64,000 bases of DNA, taken from contig JAFZQZ010000104.1 in NCBI GenBank assembly GCA_017620135.1, positions 20,808 to 84,807 on the forward strand, read 5' to 3'. Shown one piece after another: positions 53,679 to 62,471 of the stretch. Each line of letters starts with the position of its first letter. Position 1 is the stretch's first letter. A program made the translations under genes and the position numbers. This DNA is from Bacillota bacterium. GTDB taxonomy: Bacteria > Bacillota > Clostridia > Lachnospirales > Bianqueaceae. The notes below the pieces were generated by a model. That model saw only the letters and a program-made list of their open reading frames with translations. It had not been told where the DNA came from and did no database searches.

Positions 53679-53711
53679 ATTATAACGATTCTCTCTCAAA
53701 CTATAACAATC
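53679..53711. promoter_or_regulatory. Two direct repeats upstream of the opp promoter
   Basis: ATTATAACGATT (53679-53690) and ACTATAACAATC (53700-53711) match at 9 of 12 positions with a 21-bp period, two helical turns, upstream of the -35. A candidate activator site. Confidence 0.5.
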
Positions 53712-53720
53712 TTCCGTTTT

Positions 53721-54821
53721 TCAGAAAACCGTATGGAGTGGCAATGTCCTTTTTTCCTTAATGCAATCAGTGATCGTGCACATGATGTCTATAACATGGC
53801 GCGCGATTTTCGGATCCAGCACAGGCGCCGTATCCGTTTCGATCGCATGGATCAGATCATGGATCGCCTCTGCCTGTTTCCACTCACCGGGATACGGCAG
53901 TTCCTGCGGCTGCGGTTCGATCCATCCGCGGATATTCAGATCTTCGTCGTCGATATAGGCCATAAGTCCGTCTCCGGCGCCGATCTTCAAATGACCTTTG
54001 ACCGTGATCGTTCCTTTGGAACCATAGATCTCCATCTGGTTGATCGTCGCCGCTTTCTCGCAGAAACCGGCGTCGATGACCGCCAGCGTACCATTCCCCC
54101 AGTCGAGCGTGATGATATAATTATCCGGCAGATAATCTGTTTTGATCTTCTTTCCGTCGAAGGCACCGCTCCGGATGGTCCGCTCCGGTTCGGAAATACA
54201 GGCCACACAGGTCACTTCCTTCGCCGGTCCGAGCACGGAGACCGCTTCCGTGATCCCGTGAACGCCCATGTCATACAATGCGCCGGCGCCGGGCTGGAAG
54301 AACCAGGAGCAGTCCGCCTCTCTGAACTGGAAATAGTTCGGGCCGCCGTGCGCTGCGCGTGCCCGGATCAGATTGACGTGCCCGATCGTACCCTTCTCGA
54401 TCATTTTGCGGATCTCGATAATGTCCGGACGCAGCGGATGGATCGCGGCTGAAGCGATCTTTACATGCATTTTCTCCGCCAGTTCGATCTGCGCTGTTGC
54501 GTTCTCGACCGTCATCGCCATGGGTTTCTGCGTATACAGATGCTTGCCGGCTGCCAGCGCTTTCATATTCAATTCGTGATGGGCCGGGATCGAAGCCGTA
54601 TCCATCATGATCTCAAAATCGCACTTCTCCAGCAGTTCATCGATATTCGGATACCAGGCCGGGATCCCGAATTTTTCAGCGTAAGCTTTCGCTCTTTCCG
54701 GCAGGATATCGCATACCGCGACGACTTCCACATCGGAAAATGTCGCAAGCTGCGGCAGATAGATCTCTCCTGCGATGCTTCCGCATCCGACCAGCGCTAC
54801 TTTCCATTTCTTCTGGTTCAT
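53721..54821 (-). CDS. Gfo/Idh/MocA-family oxidoreductase
   Basis: NAD(P)-dependent sugar oxidoreductase of 366 residues. The Rossmann domain begins VALVGCGSIAGEIYLPQL; the family catalytic lysine is in LYTQKPMAMT; the C-terminal domain has GALYDMGVHGI, where the conserved Asp and His lie. Relatives include 1,5-anhydrofructose reductase, inositol dehydrogenases and enzymes of 3-keto-sugar and 2,7-anhydrosialic acid use. Start at the ATG 54821 with AGGAGG. Last gene of the glycyl-radical operon, 2 nt after the activase. Confidence 0.9.
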   Translation of the reverse strand: MNQKKWKVALVGCGSIAGEIYLPQLATFSDVEVVAVCDILPERAKAYAEKFGIPAWYPNIDELLEKCDFEIMMDTASIPAHHELNMKALAAGKHLYTQKPMAMTVENATAQIELAEKMHVKIASAAIHPLRPDIIEIRKMIEKGTIGHVNLIRARAAHGGPNYFQFREADCSWFFQPGAGALYDMGVHGITEAVSVLGPAKEVTCVACISEPERTIRSGAFDGKKIKTDYLPDNYIITLDWGNGTLAVIDAGFCEKAATINQMEIYGSKGTITVKGHLKIGAGDGLMAYIDDEDLNIRGWIEPQPQELPYPGEWKQAEAIHDLIHAIETDTAPVLDPKIARHVIDIMCTITDCIKEKRTLPLHTVF

Positions 54822-54823
54822 AA

Positions 54824-55762
54824 TCAACCTCCTATAACTGCGGGATCTTTCCCGCTGATCATTATGTTCAGTCCCATACGCTGTCCGATCGCCGCGTAGG
54901 GAATGAGTTCTTTCTTATCCAGGCCTTTTTCGCCTTCCTGCGCGTACTCCCGTCCGAGCTGCGCATATTTGCTTTTGCCGAGGACATGATACGGCAACAG
55001 ATCGACCTGACGTCCCCCGGACGCGAGAGTCAGTCGGAAGATCCCGGTCAGGCTTTTCTCATCGAAATTGAATCCCGGGATGACCGGTACCCGGACGATG
55101 ACCTGGCTATCCTTTTCCCTCAGCGCCTGCTTCAGGTTTTCCACGATCAGGGACAGGTTCCCGCCCGTCACTTCTTTCAGAATTTCCGGATCCGCGTGTT
55201 TCAGGTCAAAAAGCCATGTATCGACCAGTCCCAGCCCCTTTCGAAAACTTTCCGCGGATACATTGCCGGTGGTTTCGACCGCGGTCGTGATCCCTTCTTC
55301 CCTGGCGGCTTTCAAAAGCGCCGCGAGTCCTTCCGACTGAAGGAAAGGTTCCCCGCCGGAGACCGTTATCCCGCCACTGCTTTTTTCATAATAATGCCTG
55401 TCCCGCCGGACTGTTGCCATCACCTCTTCCACGGTGACTTCTTTGCCTGTCATCCGCATGGCGTCCGACAAACAAACCCTGGCACAGCTCCCGCACCTTC
55501 GGCATTTTGACCGATCGATCACAGGTCCCGTCTCGGGAGAAAAGCTGATCGCACCGTTCGGACAGGCCTGAAAGCACCGTCCGCAGTGGGTACACTTGCG
55601 GTCAAAGTGCATCAGCTCCGTTCTTCCCTTCTGGGATTCCGGATTGGAGCACCAGGGACAGTGCAGTGGACATCCGTTAAAGAAAACGGTCGTTCGGATC
55701 CCCGGGCCGTCATGGATCGAGAACCGCTGGATATCGAAGATCTTCAGTACCGGCTCAGTCAT
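54824..55762 (-). CDS. Glycyl-radical enzyme activating enzyme (radical SAM)
   Basis: Installs the glycyl radical on the adjacent enzyme using SAM. The radical SAM cluster is C-X3-C-X2-C in GCPLHCPWCSNPES, followed by a ferredoxin-like insert with two 4Fe-4S sets (CTHCGRCFQAC and CRRCGSCARVC), as in the activases of dehydratase-type and other non-PFL glycyl radical enzymes. The GG(E)P SAM motif is VSGGEPFLQ. 312 residues. Its ATG overlaps the enzyme stop codon by 8 nt with only a weak ribosome site, so it is translationally coupled. Confidence 0.95.
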   Translation of the reverse strand: MTEPVLKIFDIQRFSIHDGPGIRTTVFFNGCPLHCPWCSNPESQKGRTELMHFDRKCTHCGRCFQACPNGAISFSPETGPVIDRSKCRRCGSCARVCLSDAMRMTGKEVTVEEVMATVRRDRHYYEKSSGGITVSGGEPFLQSEGLAALLKAAREEGITTAVETTGNVSAESFRKGLGLVDTWLFDLKHADPEILKEVTGGNLSLIVENLKQALREKDSQVIVRVPVIPGFNFDEKSLTGIFRLTLASGGRQVDLLPYHVLGKSKYAQLGREYAQEGEKGLDKKELIPYAAIGQRMGLNIMISGKDPAVIGG

Positions 55763-58037
55763 ATAACACCCGGCTCATCAGTTCCTGCTGAATGTCCGCC
55801 TCCAGGTTTACGAATACCGCGGAGAATCCGCTGACCCGCACGATCAGATCCTTATAGTTTTCCGGATGCTTCACCGCGTCTTCCAGTACGCCCCGGCCGA
55901 CCACCGTGACCATGACATGGCTGCCGCCCTGTTCGAAGTAGGTCTTAAACAGCAGTTTGATCGCTTCCCGGTTCTCCGCGAAGAACTCCGGCGAGAATTT
56001 GATATTCTGTACCGATCCGGCATGATACCGGGCGTCGATCTTCGCCAGTGAATTAAGCATCGCCGTAGGCCCACTGGTATTGGCGCCGCCCTGCGGGTTG
56101 TTCGCCGGGTTCATATACTGACCCATATAACGGCCGTCCGGCGAAGCGCCGGTCTTCCGTCCCCATTCAGTATTCAGCTGGTTATTGCTGATGACCACCA
56201 AAAAATACTGCATACCCGCGTCGATACCACGCTGCCGGACGCCTTTCGCCACATATTCATACAGATCCGTTGCCATGCCATCCGCGGTGTCCAGATCATT
56301 GCCGTATTTGTCACAGGCCCAGAGGTCCGCTCTCAGTTCTTCATAGCCCCGAAAGTTCGCGAGCATGGCCTTTTCGATCTGGTCCAGCGTGTATTTCTTC
56401 CTGATAAATACCAGGTCTTTGATAGCCCAGAGGGCGTCTGACGCATTGATCAGTCCGTAGATCTCATTCGTTCCGCCCAGGTACCTGACGCCGCCGTCCA
56501 GAAGCGCCTTGCCCCGTTCGATACAGTCATCGGTCAGCAGACTGGTAAAGAGGAACGAAACATCCCGGTTCATCACTTCATAGGAATAGTACTGCGCCTG
56601 GATCGACAGATCCATGTAATAATCCAGCAGGCGTTTGTACGCTGCGTAGAACTCTTCAAAAGATTTGTACTCGGAAAGCGGCGGGCAGGGGATCTCCCTG
56701 TTTTTCCGCATCCCATCCACCGGATCGATGCCGCCGTTCATAAAGATCGTCATCATCTTCAGCAGATTCATGCAGATATTCGGTGTACCCGTACTCTGGC
56801 CCTGGATGACGAATTCCGTACAGCCGAAGGGAACATACATCTCGGCCGTCTTCTCGTCCACCCGCATGCCGTAAGCCACGGCTGGAACATTTACTTCGTC
56901 ATTGTACAGGGTGGGATAGGTCGCGCCTGCCCCTAAGGCATCCATCGCTTCGTCCCAGATCTCTTCAGAAGTATCCTTTGTCACCCGCAGGGTAAACTGC
57001 GGTTCGACATACCGGCAGTCCTTCGCTACTTTCAGGGCGGTGTGCAGGAACACATCCGCTTCTTTCGGATGCTTTCTTCCCTTTCCGCCTACGATGACAC
57101 GTCCGTTCACGGTCGTACGGCGATTCTCGATCATCGTCCAGAGACACTTGACATACCGGTAAGCATCCTGCTGATCCATCCTGCCTTCCTCGATATCCTT
57201 CGCGAGGAACGGACCAAGACAGTCATCGAGTCTGGCATAGTTGATCACGCCGGCCAGCATGGCGTACAGCCAGAAAAGCTGCAGTGCCTGCGGGAAGGTT
57301 TCCGGCTTGTCGGTCCTGATTTTCCGAAGGTCAGAAACTATCTTCAGGAGTTCGGTTTTTCTTGCTTCCGATGCTTCCGCGCTTTGGATGCTTGCCTTTT
57401 CCGCCAGTGCTTCGGCACAGTCTTCAAAAAGGGTCAGACACTCCAGTCCCGCCAGGTAGAAGGGATTCTCCGGCTCGTTTTCCAGTTTTCCCTTCAGCAG
57501 GTCTCGGAGTCCGCCGATGCCCAGATCCAGCAGTTTCGGATAATCCAGCATCATACCCGAAAGCCGGGCGGTCGCGATCAGCGGATAGTTCACATCGATG
57601 AACCGCCCGATCGTATCTTCTGTCAGGACTTCCCTGCAGTACTTGGTCTTCAGGTCATGATCCAGCCAGTAATCATACAATACATCTACACGGGCCTTCT
57701 GCTCCTCTGTCTCCAGCTGATCCTTGAAGGCCAGCAGCTTGTTGAAAACACAGTAATGCCCGACGCCGCCTACCGAAGTCACGCATCCGAAACCGATCGG
57801 CAGAAAGTCCAGCCGGCCCGCGACGAGATCCTGATCTTCGATCTTTCGGAACAGCCTAGGATATAGAACCTTCAGACAGGCGATCTCCCTCAGCTCCTTG
57901 GGACCATTGGAAGCTTCCCGGTGTACCCGGGTGTATTCCTCCATGATCTCGAGCTGTTCGGCGAGCGGTTTTTCGCAGGGCAGCTTCTTGCTGACCTCGA
58001 CATTCTGCGCGCCGTTGACATCAAATTTGACAGCCAT
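55755..58037 (-). CDS. Glycyl radical enzyme of unassigned substrate
   Basis: A 760-residue PFL-fold enzyme. The C-terminal radical loop is VRVSGFSAVF (Gly737), and the thiyl cysteine loop is PFGCTEFVIQG (Cys406, Glu408). A single Cys followed two residues later by Glu is the arrangement of dehydratases and C-O/C-N/C-S lyases (glycerol dehydratase, choline lyase, E. coli PflD/YbiW), and not of pyruvate formate-lyase with its Cys-Cys pair. The Phe after CTE differs from the CVEP seen in glycerol and choline enzymes. The substrate side also has unusual HYC and GCVTS segments near residues 84-96. Context (ROK kinase, NanE, Gfo/Idh, two sugar isomerase-like proteins) suggests a phosphorylated sugar or derivative as substrate. 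Confidence 0.92.
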   Translation of the reverse strand: MAVKFDVNGAQNVEVSKKLPCEKPLAEQLEIMEEYTRVHREASNGPKELREIACLKVLYPRLFRKIEDQDLVAGRLDFLPIGFGCVTSVGGVGHYCVFNKLLAFKDQLETEEQKARVDVLYDYWLDHDLKTKYCREVLTEDTIGRFIDVNYPLIATARLSGMMLDYPKLLDLGIGGLRDLLKGKLENEPENPFYLAGLECLTLFEDCAEALAEKASIQSAEASEARKTELLKIVSDLRKIRTDKPETFPQALQLFWLYAMLAGVINYARLDDCLGPFLAKDIEEGRMDQQDAYRYVKCLWTMIENRRTTVNGRVIVGGKGRKHPKEADVFLHTALKVAKDCRYVEPQFTLRVTKDTSEEIWDEAMDALGAGATYPTLYNDEVNVPAVAYGMRVDEKTAEMYVPFGCTEFVIQGQSTGTPNICMNLLKMMTIFMNGGIDPVDGMRKNREIPCPPLSEYKSFEEFYAAYKRLLDYYMDLSIQAQYYSYEVMNRDVSFLFTSLLTDDCIERGKALLDGGVRYLGGTNEIYGLINASDALWAIKDLVFIRKKYTLDQIEKAMLANFRGYEELRADLWACDKYGNDLDTADGMATDLYEYVAKGVRQRGIDAGMQYFLVVISNNQLNTEWGRKTGASPDGRYMGQYMNPANNPQGGANTSGPTAMLNSLAKIDARYHAGSVQNIKFSPEFFAENREAIKLLFKTYFEQGGSHVMVTVVGRGVLEDAVKHPENYKDLIVRVSGFSAVFVNLEADIQQELMSRVLYD

Positions 58038-58062
58038 TTTTCCCTTCCTTAATGCGCATTTG

Positions 58063-58809
58063 TTAATGCGCGCGGCGCTCTTCCGCGCGCCAGTCGTTCT
58101 GATATCCGGAGATCAGATCCGTAAACCGTTTGGTTATATAATGCGGTCTGGTGATAGCGCTTCCGACGACGACCGCATGCGCGCCGAGATATAGGCACTT
58201 GATCGCGTCTTCCGGCGTATAGATATGTCCTTCCATAATCACATACGCTTCATCTTTCAGGTCGCGGCACATCTGCGCGAAAGCCCGCATATCCGGATTC
58301 TCGATGTGTTTCGTCTTCGCCGTATAGCCATACAGCGTCGGACCCACGATATCGGCGCCGAGCTTGACGGCATTCAGGGCTTCTTCATAATTTGAGACAT
58401 CCGCGAAGATGATGGCTTCCGGGATCGCTTCCTTTACCTCCGGCAGCAGTTCACAGGCACGGCGGCCATTCACCATCTGGAACGTGGAATCCAGCGCGAT
58501 GATCTCCGCGCCGGCTTCCCATACTTCCTTTGCGGCTTCCAGAGTCGGGGTGATGAATACATCACTGTCCGGTACCCACTGCTTGTAAAGACCGATGACC
58601 GGCAGATCGACCGCGGCCTTGATACTGCGGATCTGATCCGGCATGTTCGCCCGGATGCCTACCGCACCGCCCCATTGGGCCGCTTTTGCCATCAGCGCGA
58701 CGATGTCCGGATGATAGATCGGATCATCATGCTGCACCTGACAGGATACGATCAGACCGTTTTTAAAAGATTCCAGGATGGCTTTCTTCTTTGGATCATT
58801 TGTCTTCAT
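58063..58809 (-). CDS. nanE: NanE-type N-acylglucosamine-6-phosphate 2-epimerase
   Basis: A TIM barrel of 248 residues. LIVSCQ at the start, GGAVGIRAN, VIGLYK (catalytic Lys) , VFITPTLEAAKEVWEAGAEIIALD, MEGHIYTPEDA (catalytic Glu) and AHAVVVGSAITRP all match ManNAc-6-P epimerase. Both catalytic residues are present, but the segment after CQ reads VQHDDPIYHP in place of the usual ALPGEPLY, so substrate preference may differ. No nanA lyase or nanK-labelled gene is nearby except the ROK kinase. It lies directly upstream of the glycyl radical enzyme gene. Confidence 0.88.
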   Translation of the reverse strand: MKTNDPKKKAILESFKNGLIVSCQVQHDDPIYHPDIVALMAKAAQWGGAVGIRANMPDQIRSIKAAVDLPVIGLYKQWVPDSDVFITPTLEAAKEVWEAGAEIIALDSTFQMVNGRRACELLPEVKEAIPEAIIFADVSNYEEALNAVKLGADIVGPTLYGYTAKTKHIENPDMRAFAQMCRDLKDEAYVIMEGHIYTPEDAIKCLYLGAHAVVVGSAITRPHYITKRFTDLISGYQNDWRAEERRAH

Positions 58810-59593
58810 TTTCTTTTATCTCCTTTTCCTCTTCCGGATAGCTGTCATCCACCGCGATCAGATTCTCCGGCCTTTTTTCCTCCGGACCGGGGAAGCTGTC
58901 GCAGATCAGTTCCTCAAAGGCTGAAGTCTCGCACAGCCGCATGAACCCGCGCGCCGAGAACTTGCTCGAATCCAGCAGCAGGAAGCACCGCTGGGCCTGC
59001 TGCATGGCCAGCCGCTTCATTTCCAGGCTCTTCATTTCCGTCGAGCATACCATGCCCCGATCCAGATCCAGTCCGGAACAGCCAAGAAAAGCCTTGTCGA
59101 AATAAAACTGTTTCATCTGATCCTGCGCGATCAGGCCGACATTCATTTCGTAGTAAGGAAGATATTCCCCGCCGATCAGGATGATTCGCGCCGTCGGATT
59201 CACCATCTGCCCGATGAACATCGTGCTGTAGGTGACGATCGTCACGTTGCGGTTCATGAGCTCCATCGCCAGCGGGATCATCGTCGTGCCGGCATCCAGA
59301 AAGACTGTTTCACCGCTTTGTACCCGGGAGGCCGCGAACGCGGCGATCCGGTTCTTCGCGTCGAGCCGGATCGGGAGCTTTTGCTTCATCGTCAGCTCGG
59401 CTTCTTCCGCCTCTTCCAGTGAAGCGGCGCCGCCCTGTACCCTTCGGAGCTTGCCTTCGGCCTCCAGCTTTTCGATGTCGCGCCGGATCGTGACCTCCGA
59501 AGTATCCAGCTTCGCGGAAAGTTCCTTCAGGCTCACGACGCCTTTGCTGCTCAGTGTCTGCAGAATGACCTTCCTGCGTTCATAAGCGATCAT
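58796..59593 (-). CDS. DeoR-family transcriptional regulator
   Basis: A 265-residue sugar-phosphate-sensing repressor. N-terminal winged HTH (LKELSAKLDTSEVTIRRDIEKLEAEGKLRRVQGGA) and C-terminal DeoRC domain (VFLDAGTTMIPLAMEL, VTYSTMF, ILIGGEYLP, LLLDSSKF). It overlaps nanE by 14 nt and is likely to act on the operon promoter, where repeats spaced by 10 bp occur. Confidence 0.92.
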   Translation of the reverse strand: MIAYERRKVILQTLSSKGVVSLKELSAKLDTSEVTIRRDIEKLEAEGKLRRVQGGAASLEEAEEAELTMKQKLPIRLDAKNRIAAFAASRVQSGETVFLDAGTTMIPLAMELMNRNVTIVTYSTMFIGQMVNPTARIILIGGEYLPYYEMNVGLIAQDQMKQFYFDKAFLGCSGLDLDRGMVCSTEMKSLEMKRLAMQQAQRCFLLLDSSKFSARGFMRLCETSAFEELICDSFPGPEEKRPENLIAVDDSYPEEEKEIKENEDK

Positions 59594-59596
59594 CGT

Positions 59597-60559
59597 TTAT
59601 TCCTCTTCGGAAAGCTCAAGCATGGCCGCGCCGATGATTCCGGCGTCATTGCCGAGCTCCGCGCGGATGGCTTTCGGTCCGCCGATCTCCCGGTAGGAGA
59701 AGATATAGCCTTTCAGCTTTTCGTTCAGCGGATCCAGCAGATAATCCCCCTGCCAGCTGATGCCTCCGCCGATGATCAGAACATCCGGCCGGAAGATCGA
59801 AACAAAGGAAGAAAGGCCCGCCGCCAGGTAATCGATATACTGATCCACGACGGCCAGCGCTGTCTCGTCGTTCTGATGCGCGGCGTCGAAGACCGTCTTT
59901 GCCTCTACCCGGGAAAGATCTCCGTCCACCAGCTGATGAAGCAGGCTCTCCGGATGCTCCGCCATGGCCTCTTTTGTCTCCCGGATCAGCGCTGTCGCGG
60001 ATGTGTAGCTTTCCAGACAGCCGTACTGACCGCAGGTACACCGGACACCGTGATAGATCAGTTTCGTATGGCCGAGTTCTCCGCCCATGTGATCACAGCC
60101 GCTGAAGATCCTGCGGTTCAGAATAACACCGCCGCCTACTCCTGTTCCGAGCGTGATCATTATGGCATTTTCATAGTTTCTCGCCGCGCCGGCGATGACT
60201 TCGCCAAGCGCCGCGCAGTCCGCGTCATTGCGGACATACACCGGCACGTCAAAGTGGCTTTGAAGCACTGCCGGCAGCGGTACATTGCTCCATCCCAGAT
60301 TATTCGCGAAAACCAGCAGATTGTTCTTCGGGTTGATGCAGCTGGGGGATCCCATACCGACAGAAGTAATGTCCTCCATCGTCATACCTGCCTGACGGAC
60401 GACTTCCTTGCCGGTTTCGGCGATATCTCTGACCAGATCCTCAAAAGGCTGATGAATGTTGGTCTTCCGGCTGTATTTACAGATGATCTTTCCGGTCTCG
60501 TCCACGACGCCGGCAGCGATGTTGGTGCCGCCCAGATCGATTCCTACGTAATATTTCAT
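59597..60559 (-). CDS. ROK-family sugar kinase with zinc motif
   Basis: A 320-residue ROK kinase. Phosphate loop DLGGTNIAAG, catalytic Asp in VRNDADCAALGE, second loop TLGTGVGGGVI, and the full ROK zinc motif GHTKLIYHGVRCTCGQYGC with LESY. It resembles glucokinase/ManNAc kinase-like proteins; exact sugar cannot be read. Three bases separate it from the DeoR gene. Expected to phosphorylate the substrate of this pathway before the epimerase or radical enzyme acts. Confidence 0.92.
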   Translation of the reverse strand: MKYYVGIDLGGTNIAAGVVDETGKIICKYSRKTNIHQPFEDLVRDIAETGKEVVRQAGMTMEDITSVGMGSPSCINPKNNLLVFANNLGWSNVPLPAVLQSHFDVPVYVRNDADCAALGEVIAGAARNYENAIMITLGTGVGGGVILNRRIFSGCDHMGGELGHTKLIYHGVRCTCGQYGCLESYTSATALIRETKEAMAEHPESLLHQLVDGDLSRVEAKTVFDAAHQNDETALAVVDQYIDYLAAGLSSFVSIFRPDVLIIGGGISWQGDYLLDPLNEKLKGYIFSYREIGGPKAIRAELGNDAGIIGAAMLELSEEE

Positions 60560-60578
60560 TTGCCTTTTCCCTTCTATA

Positions 60579-61448
60579 TTAAATATAGATGTGTTTGAAC
60601 TGTTTCAGGTATTCGATCGTCTTTGCGAGAGAATCATACAGGTTCTCACCGCAGTCATCCTGTTCCCAGACAGCGGCTTCCACGCCCAGTTCATCCGCGG
60701 TCTTCAAAATATCAGCCAGGGGCATCATGCCTTCGCCCGCGCTGACGAAATCACCGGGCGTCATCTTATCGCCTTCCTGATGATTGGCGCCGAAGTTGCC
60801 CCAATTGACCATTTCCGTACGGCCGATCAGCAAGTTCGCCGGACGAGTTTTGTAATCCTTGATGTGGATCAGGCGCAGACGATTGCCGATCTTCTTCATT
60901 TCCGTGACCGGATCCTCACCGGCACGTACATCCCAGCCGCAGTCCATCTCGAAATGAACATATTCCGGCGCTGTGTTCTCGATCAGCCAGTACAGGATGG
61001 GCTTGCCGTTCACGACCTGGTATTCATGGTAATGGTTGTGGTAGACCAGCGCATTGAAACCGTTTTCGATGAGCACCTTGCCCACATGGTTGTAATGTTC
61101 GCACATCTGCATAATATGATCGTAGCCGGTATAGAAATAGATCGGAACGACCAGGTTGCGGTTGCCCAGGATACGGTTGTATTCCATGACCGCCGGCAGG
61201 GTCTCGTCATTCAGATTACCGATGTGGTGACTTCCGATCCTGGCGCCGTACGGTTCCATCATAGCCCGAAGCTCTTCCGCGGGGATATGATAGCCGGTTC
61301 CGGGATCGATCTCCGCATGTCCGTTGGCCGGTTCCAGGTGGCGGAAGCCCAGATCCAGGACCTTTTTGATGACCTGTCTCGGATTTTCATCCAGTTCTTT
61401 CTGCACGCAGTGCAGGGAATACAGTTCCAAACCTAATTTAACAGCCAT
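60579..61448 (-). CDS. Xylose isomerase-like TIM barrel protein (sugar epimerase family)
   Basis: A 289-residue AP-endonuclease-2/IolE-type TIM barrel. LGLELYSLHCVQKEL at the start, LGFRHLEPANGHAE, IGSHHIG, NALVYHNHYHEYQ, YVHFEMDCGWDVRAG, RLIHIKDYKT and AAVWEQDDCGE supply the metal-binding Glu, Asp and His pattern of the family. Such enzymes are isomerases, epimerases or dehydratases of sugars and 3-keto sugars. It follows its paralogue by 27 nt and precedes the ROK kinase. Confidence 0.87.
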   Translation of the reverse strand: MAVKLGLELYSLHCVQKELDENPRQVIKKVLDLGFRHLEPANGHAEIDPGTGYHIPAEELRAMMEPYGARIGSHHIGNLNDETLPAVMEYNRILGNRNLVVPIYFYTGYDHIMQMCEHYNHVGKVLIENGFNALVYHNHYHEYQVVNGKPILYWLIENTAPEYVHFEMDCGWDVRAGEDPVTEMKKIGNRLRLIHIKDYKTRPANLLIGRTEMVNWGNFGANHQEGDKMTPGDFVSAGEGMMPLADILKTADELGVEAAVWEQDDCGENLYDSLAKTIEYLKQFKHIYI

Positions 61449-61475
61449 AGTAAAAACCTCCTGTTGATAATTGGA

Positions 61476-62381
61476 TTAAACACCGTTCCGGCGAAGCACG
61501 CCGTCGACGAATGCCTTGGCTCTCGGAATATCTTCTACGCTGTCCAGGTGCTCGATGATCAGCGGGATGTTCGGATGTTCTTTCGCCAGAAGAGAAACAT
61601 AAAGATCGTAGTTCAGGATCCCCAGACCGGCCGCGGGCAGTTCCACGCCGCCGGCGCCACGGAACACATGGGATTCATCCGCGTCGATACTTGCCTGTTT
61701 GATGGTCGTGTCTTCCGTCAGCAGGATATCCTTGGCATGAGCGATCACCATCTTGTCGGAAAGCGCGTCAAAGATCCGTCGGAGCTGATGATCCACGTCA
61801 TGAATGTTGGACGGCGTGAAATAGTTCGTCGGGTCACAGATCAGCTTAAGATTCGGCATGTTGATCTCCCGGAAAAGCCTCTCCACCTGCTCGATACTGC
61901 CGATGACGTTGTTCACATAGTTTTCGACAATGAAAGTCGCGCCGACTTCCTTGCCGAATTTGACCAGATCGTAAATGATCTCTGCCGCTTCTTCATAGGC
62001 TTCTTCTGTCGCGTTGTGATCGTCCCAGAGCCAGTCGCTCTCTTTACTGTACGTTCCGGTCTCACTCGCAACGTAGGGACATCCCAGATCCAGCGCTCTT
62101 TCCATCATCATCCGGATATAATCCAGATTCTTTTTCCGGATCACCGGGTCGTGATGAACGATATTCGTATAGGAAGAAACCGTGATGACCGGCAGATCGG
62201 CATCACGGAACTTTCCACTGATCTCCCGCGCCTTTTCCTTTGTCAGATATTCCTTTGCCGAGTCGATATCCTTAAAAGATACATCGAGCTGGACACAGGA
62301 AAAACCATCCTTTTTGACAGCCGCGATCACATTATCCACAGTATCCGGATAATATCCTGTAAAAATACCGGTTGCAATCAT
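61476..62381 (-). CDS. Xylose isomerase-like TIM barrel protein (second, divergent copy)
   Basis: A 301-residue member of the same superfamily as the next gene but only distantly similar. Typical elements are GFSCVQLDVSF, LPVITVSSYTN, GCPYVASETGTYS, VGATFIVENYVN, LKLICDPTNYF, KMVIAHAKDIL and NIPLIIEHLD, giving the Glu-Asp-His-Glu metal set. First gene of the glycyl-radical operon. AAGGAG lies before the ATG. Having two diverged members in one operon suggests successive isomerisation steps or different substrates. Confidence 0.87.
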   Translation of the reverse strand: MIATGIFTGYYPDTVDNVIAAVKKDGFSCVQLDVSFKDIDSAKEYLTKEKAREISGKFRDADLPVITVSSYTNIVHHDPVIRKKNLDYIRMMMERALDLGCPYVASETGTYSKESDWLWDDHNATEEAYEEAAEIIYDLVKFGKEVGATFIVENYVNNVIGSIEQVERLFREINMPNLKLICDPTNYFTPSNIHDVDHQLRRIFDALSDKMVIAHAKDILLTEDTTIKQASIDADESHVFRGAGGVELPAAGLGILNYDLYVSLLAKEHPNIPLIIEHLDSVEDIPRAKAFVDGVLRRNGV

Positions 62382-62398
62382 GATATCATCTTCTCCTT

Positions 62399-62429
62399 CT
62401 GATCGAAAATGAAAAATCTGTTCGATCAG
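62399..62429. promoter_or_regulatory. Inverted repeat at the start of the operon transcript
   Basis: CTGATCGAA (62399-62407) and TTCGATCAG (62421-62429), a perfect 9+9 repeat with 13 bp between, located from about +1 to +30 and just before the ribosome site. It may be an operator, or an RNA hairpin near the ribosome site. Confidence 0.55.
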
Positions 62430-62434
62430 CTTCC

Positions 62435-62462
62435 ATTATAGCATAGCGTTCTGAATTGTAAA
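62435..62462 (-). promoter_or_regulatory. Promoter of the glycyl-radical operon
   Basis: Minus strand TTTACA (62462-62457), 16 bp, TATAAT (62440-62435) with an extended TGC before it. Confidence 0.75.
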
Positions 62463-62471
62463 GATAGCAAA

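Noticed and set aside
58010..58075. Short duplicated GCGCATTAA between nanE and the radical enzyme gene
   Set aside because: A two-copy 9-bp repeat at a stop codon is compatible with chance; no structure or known element follows.
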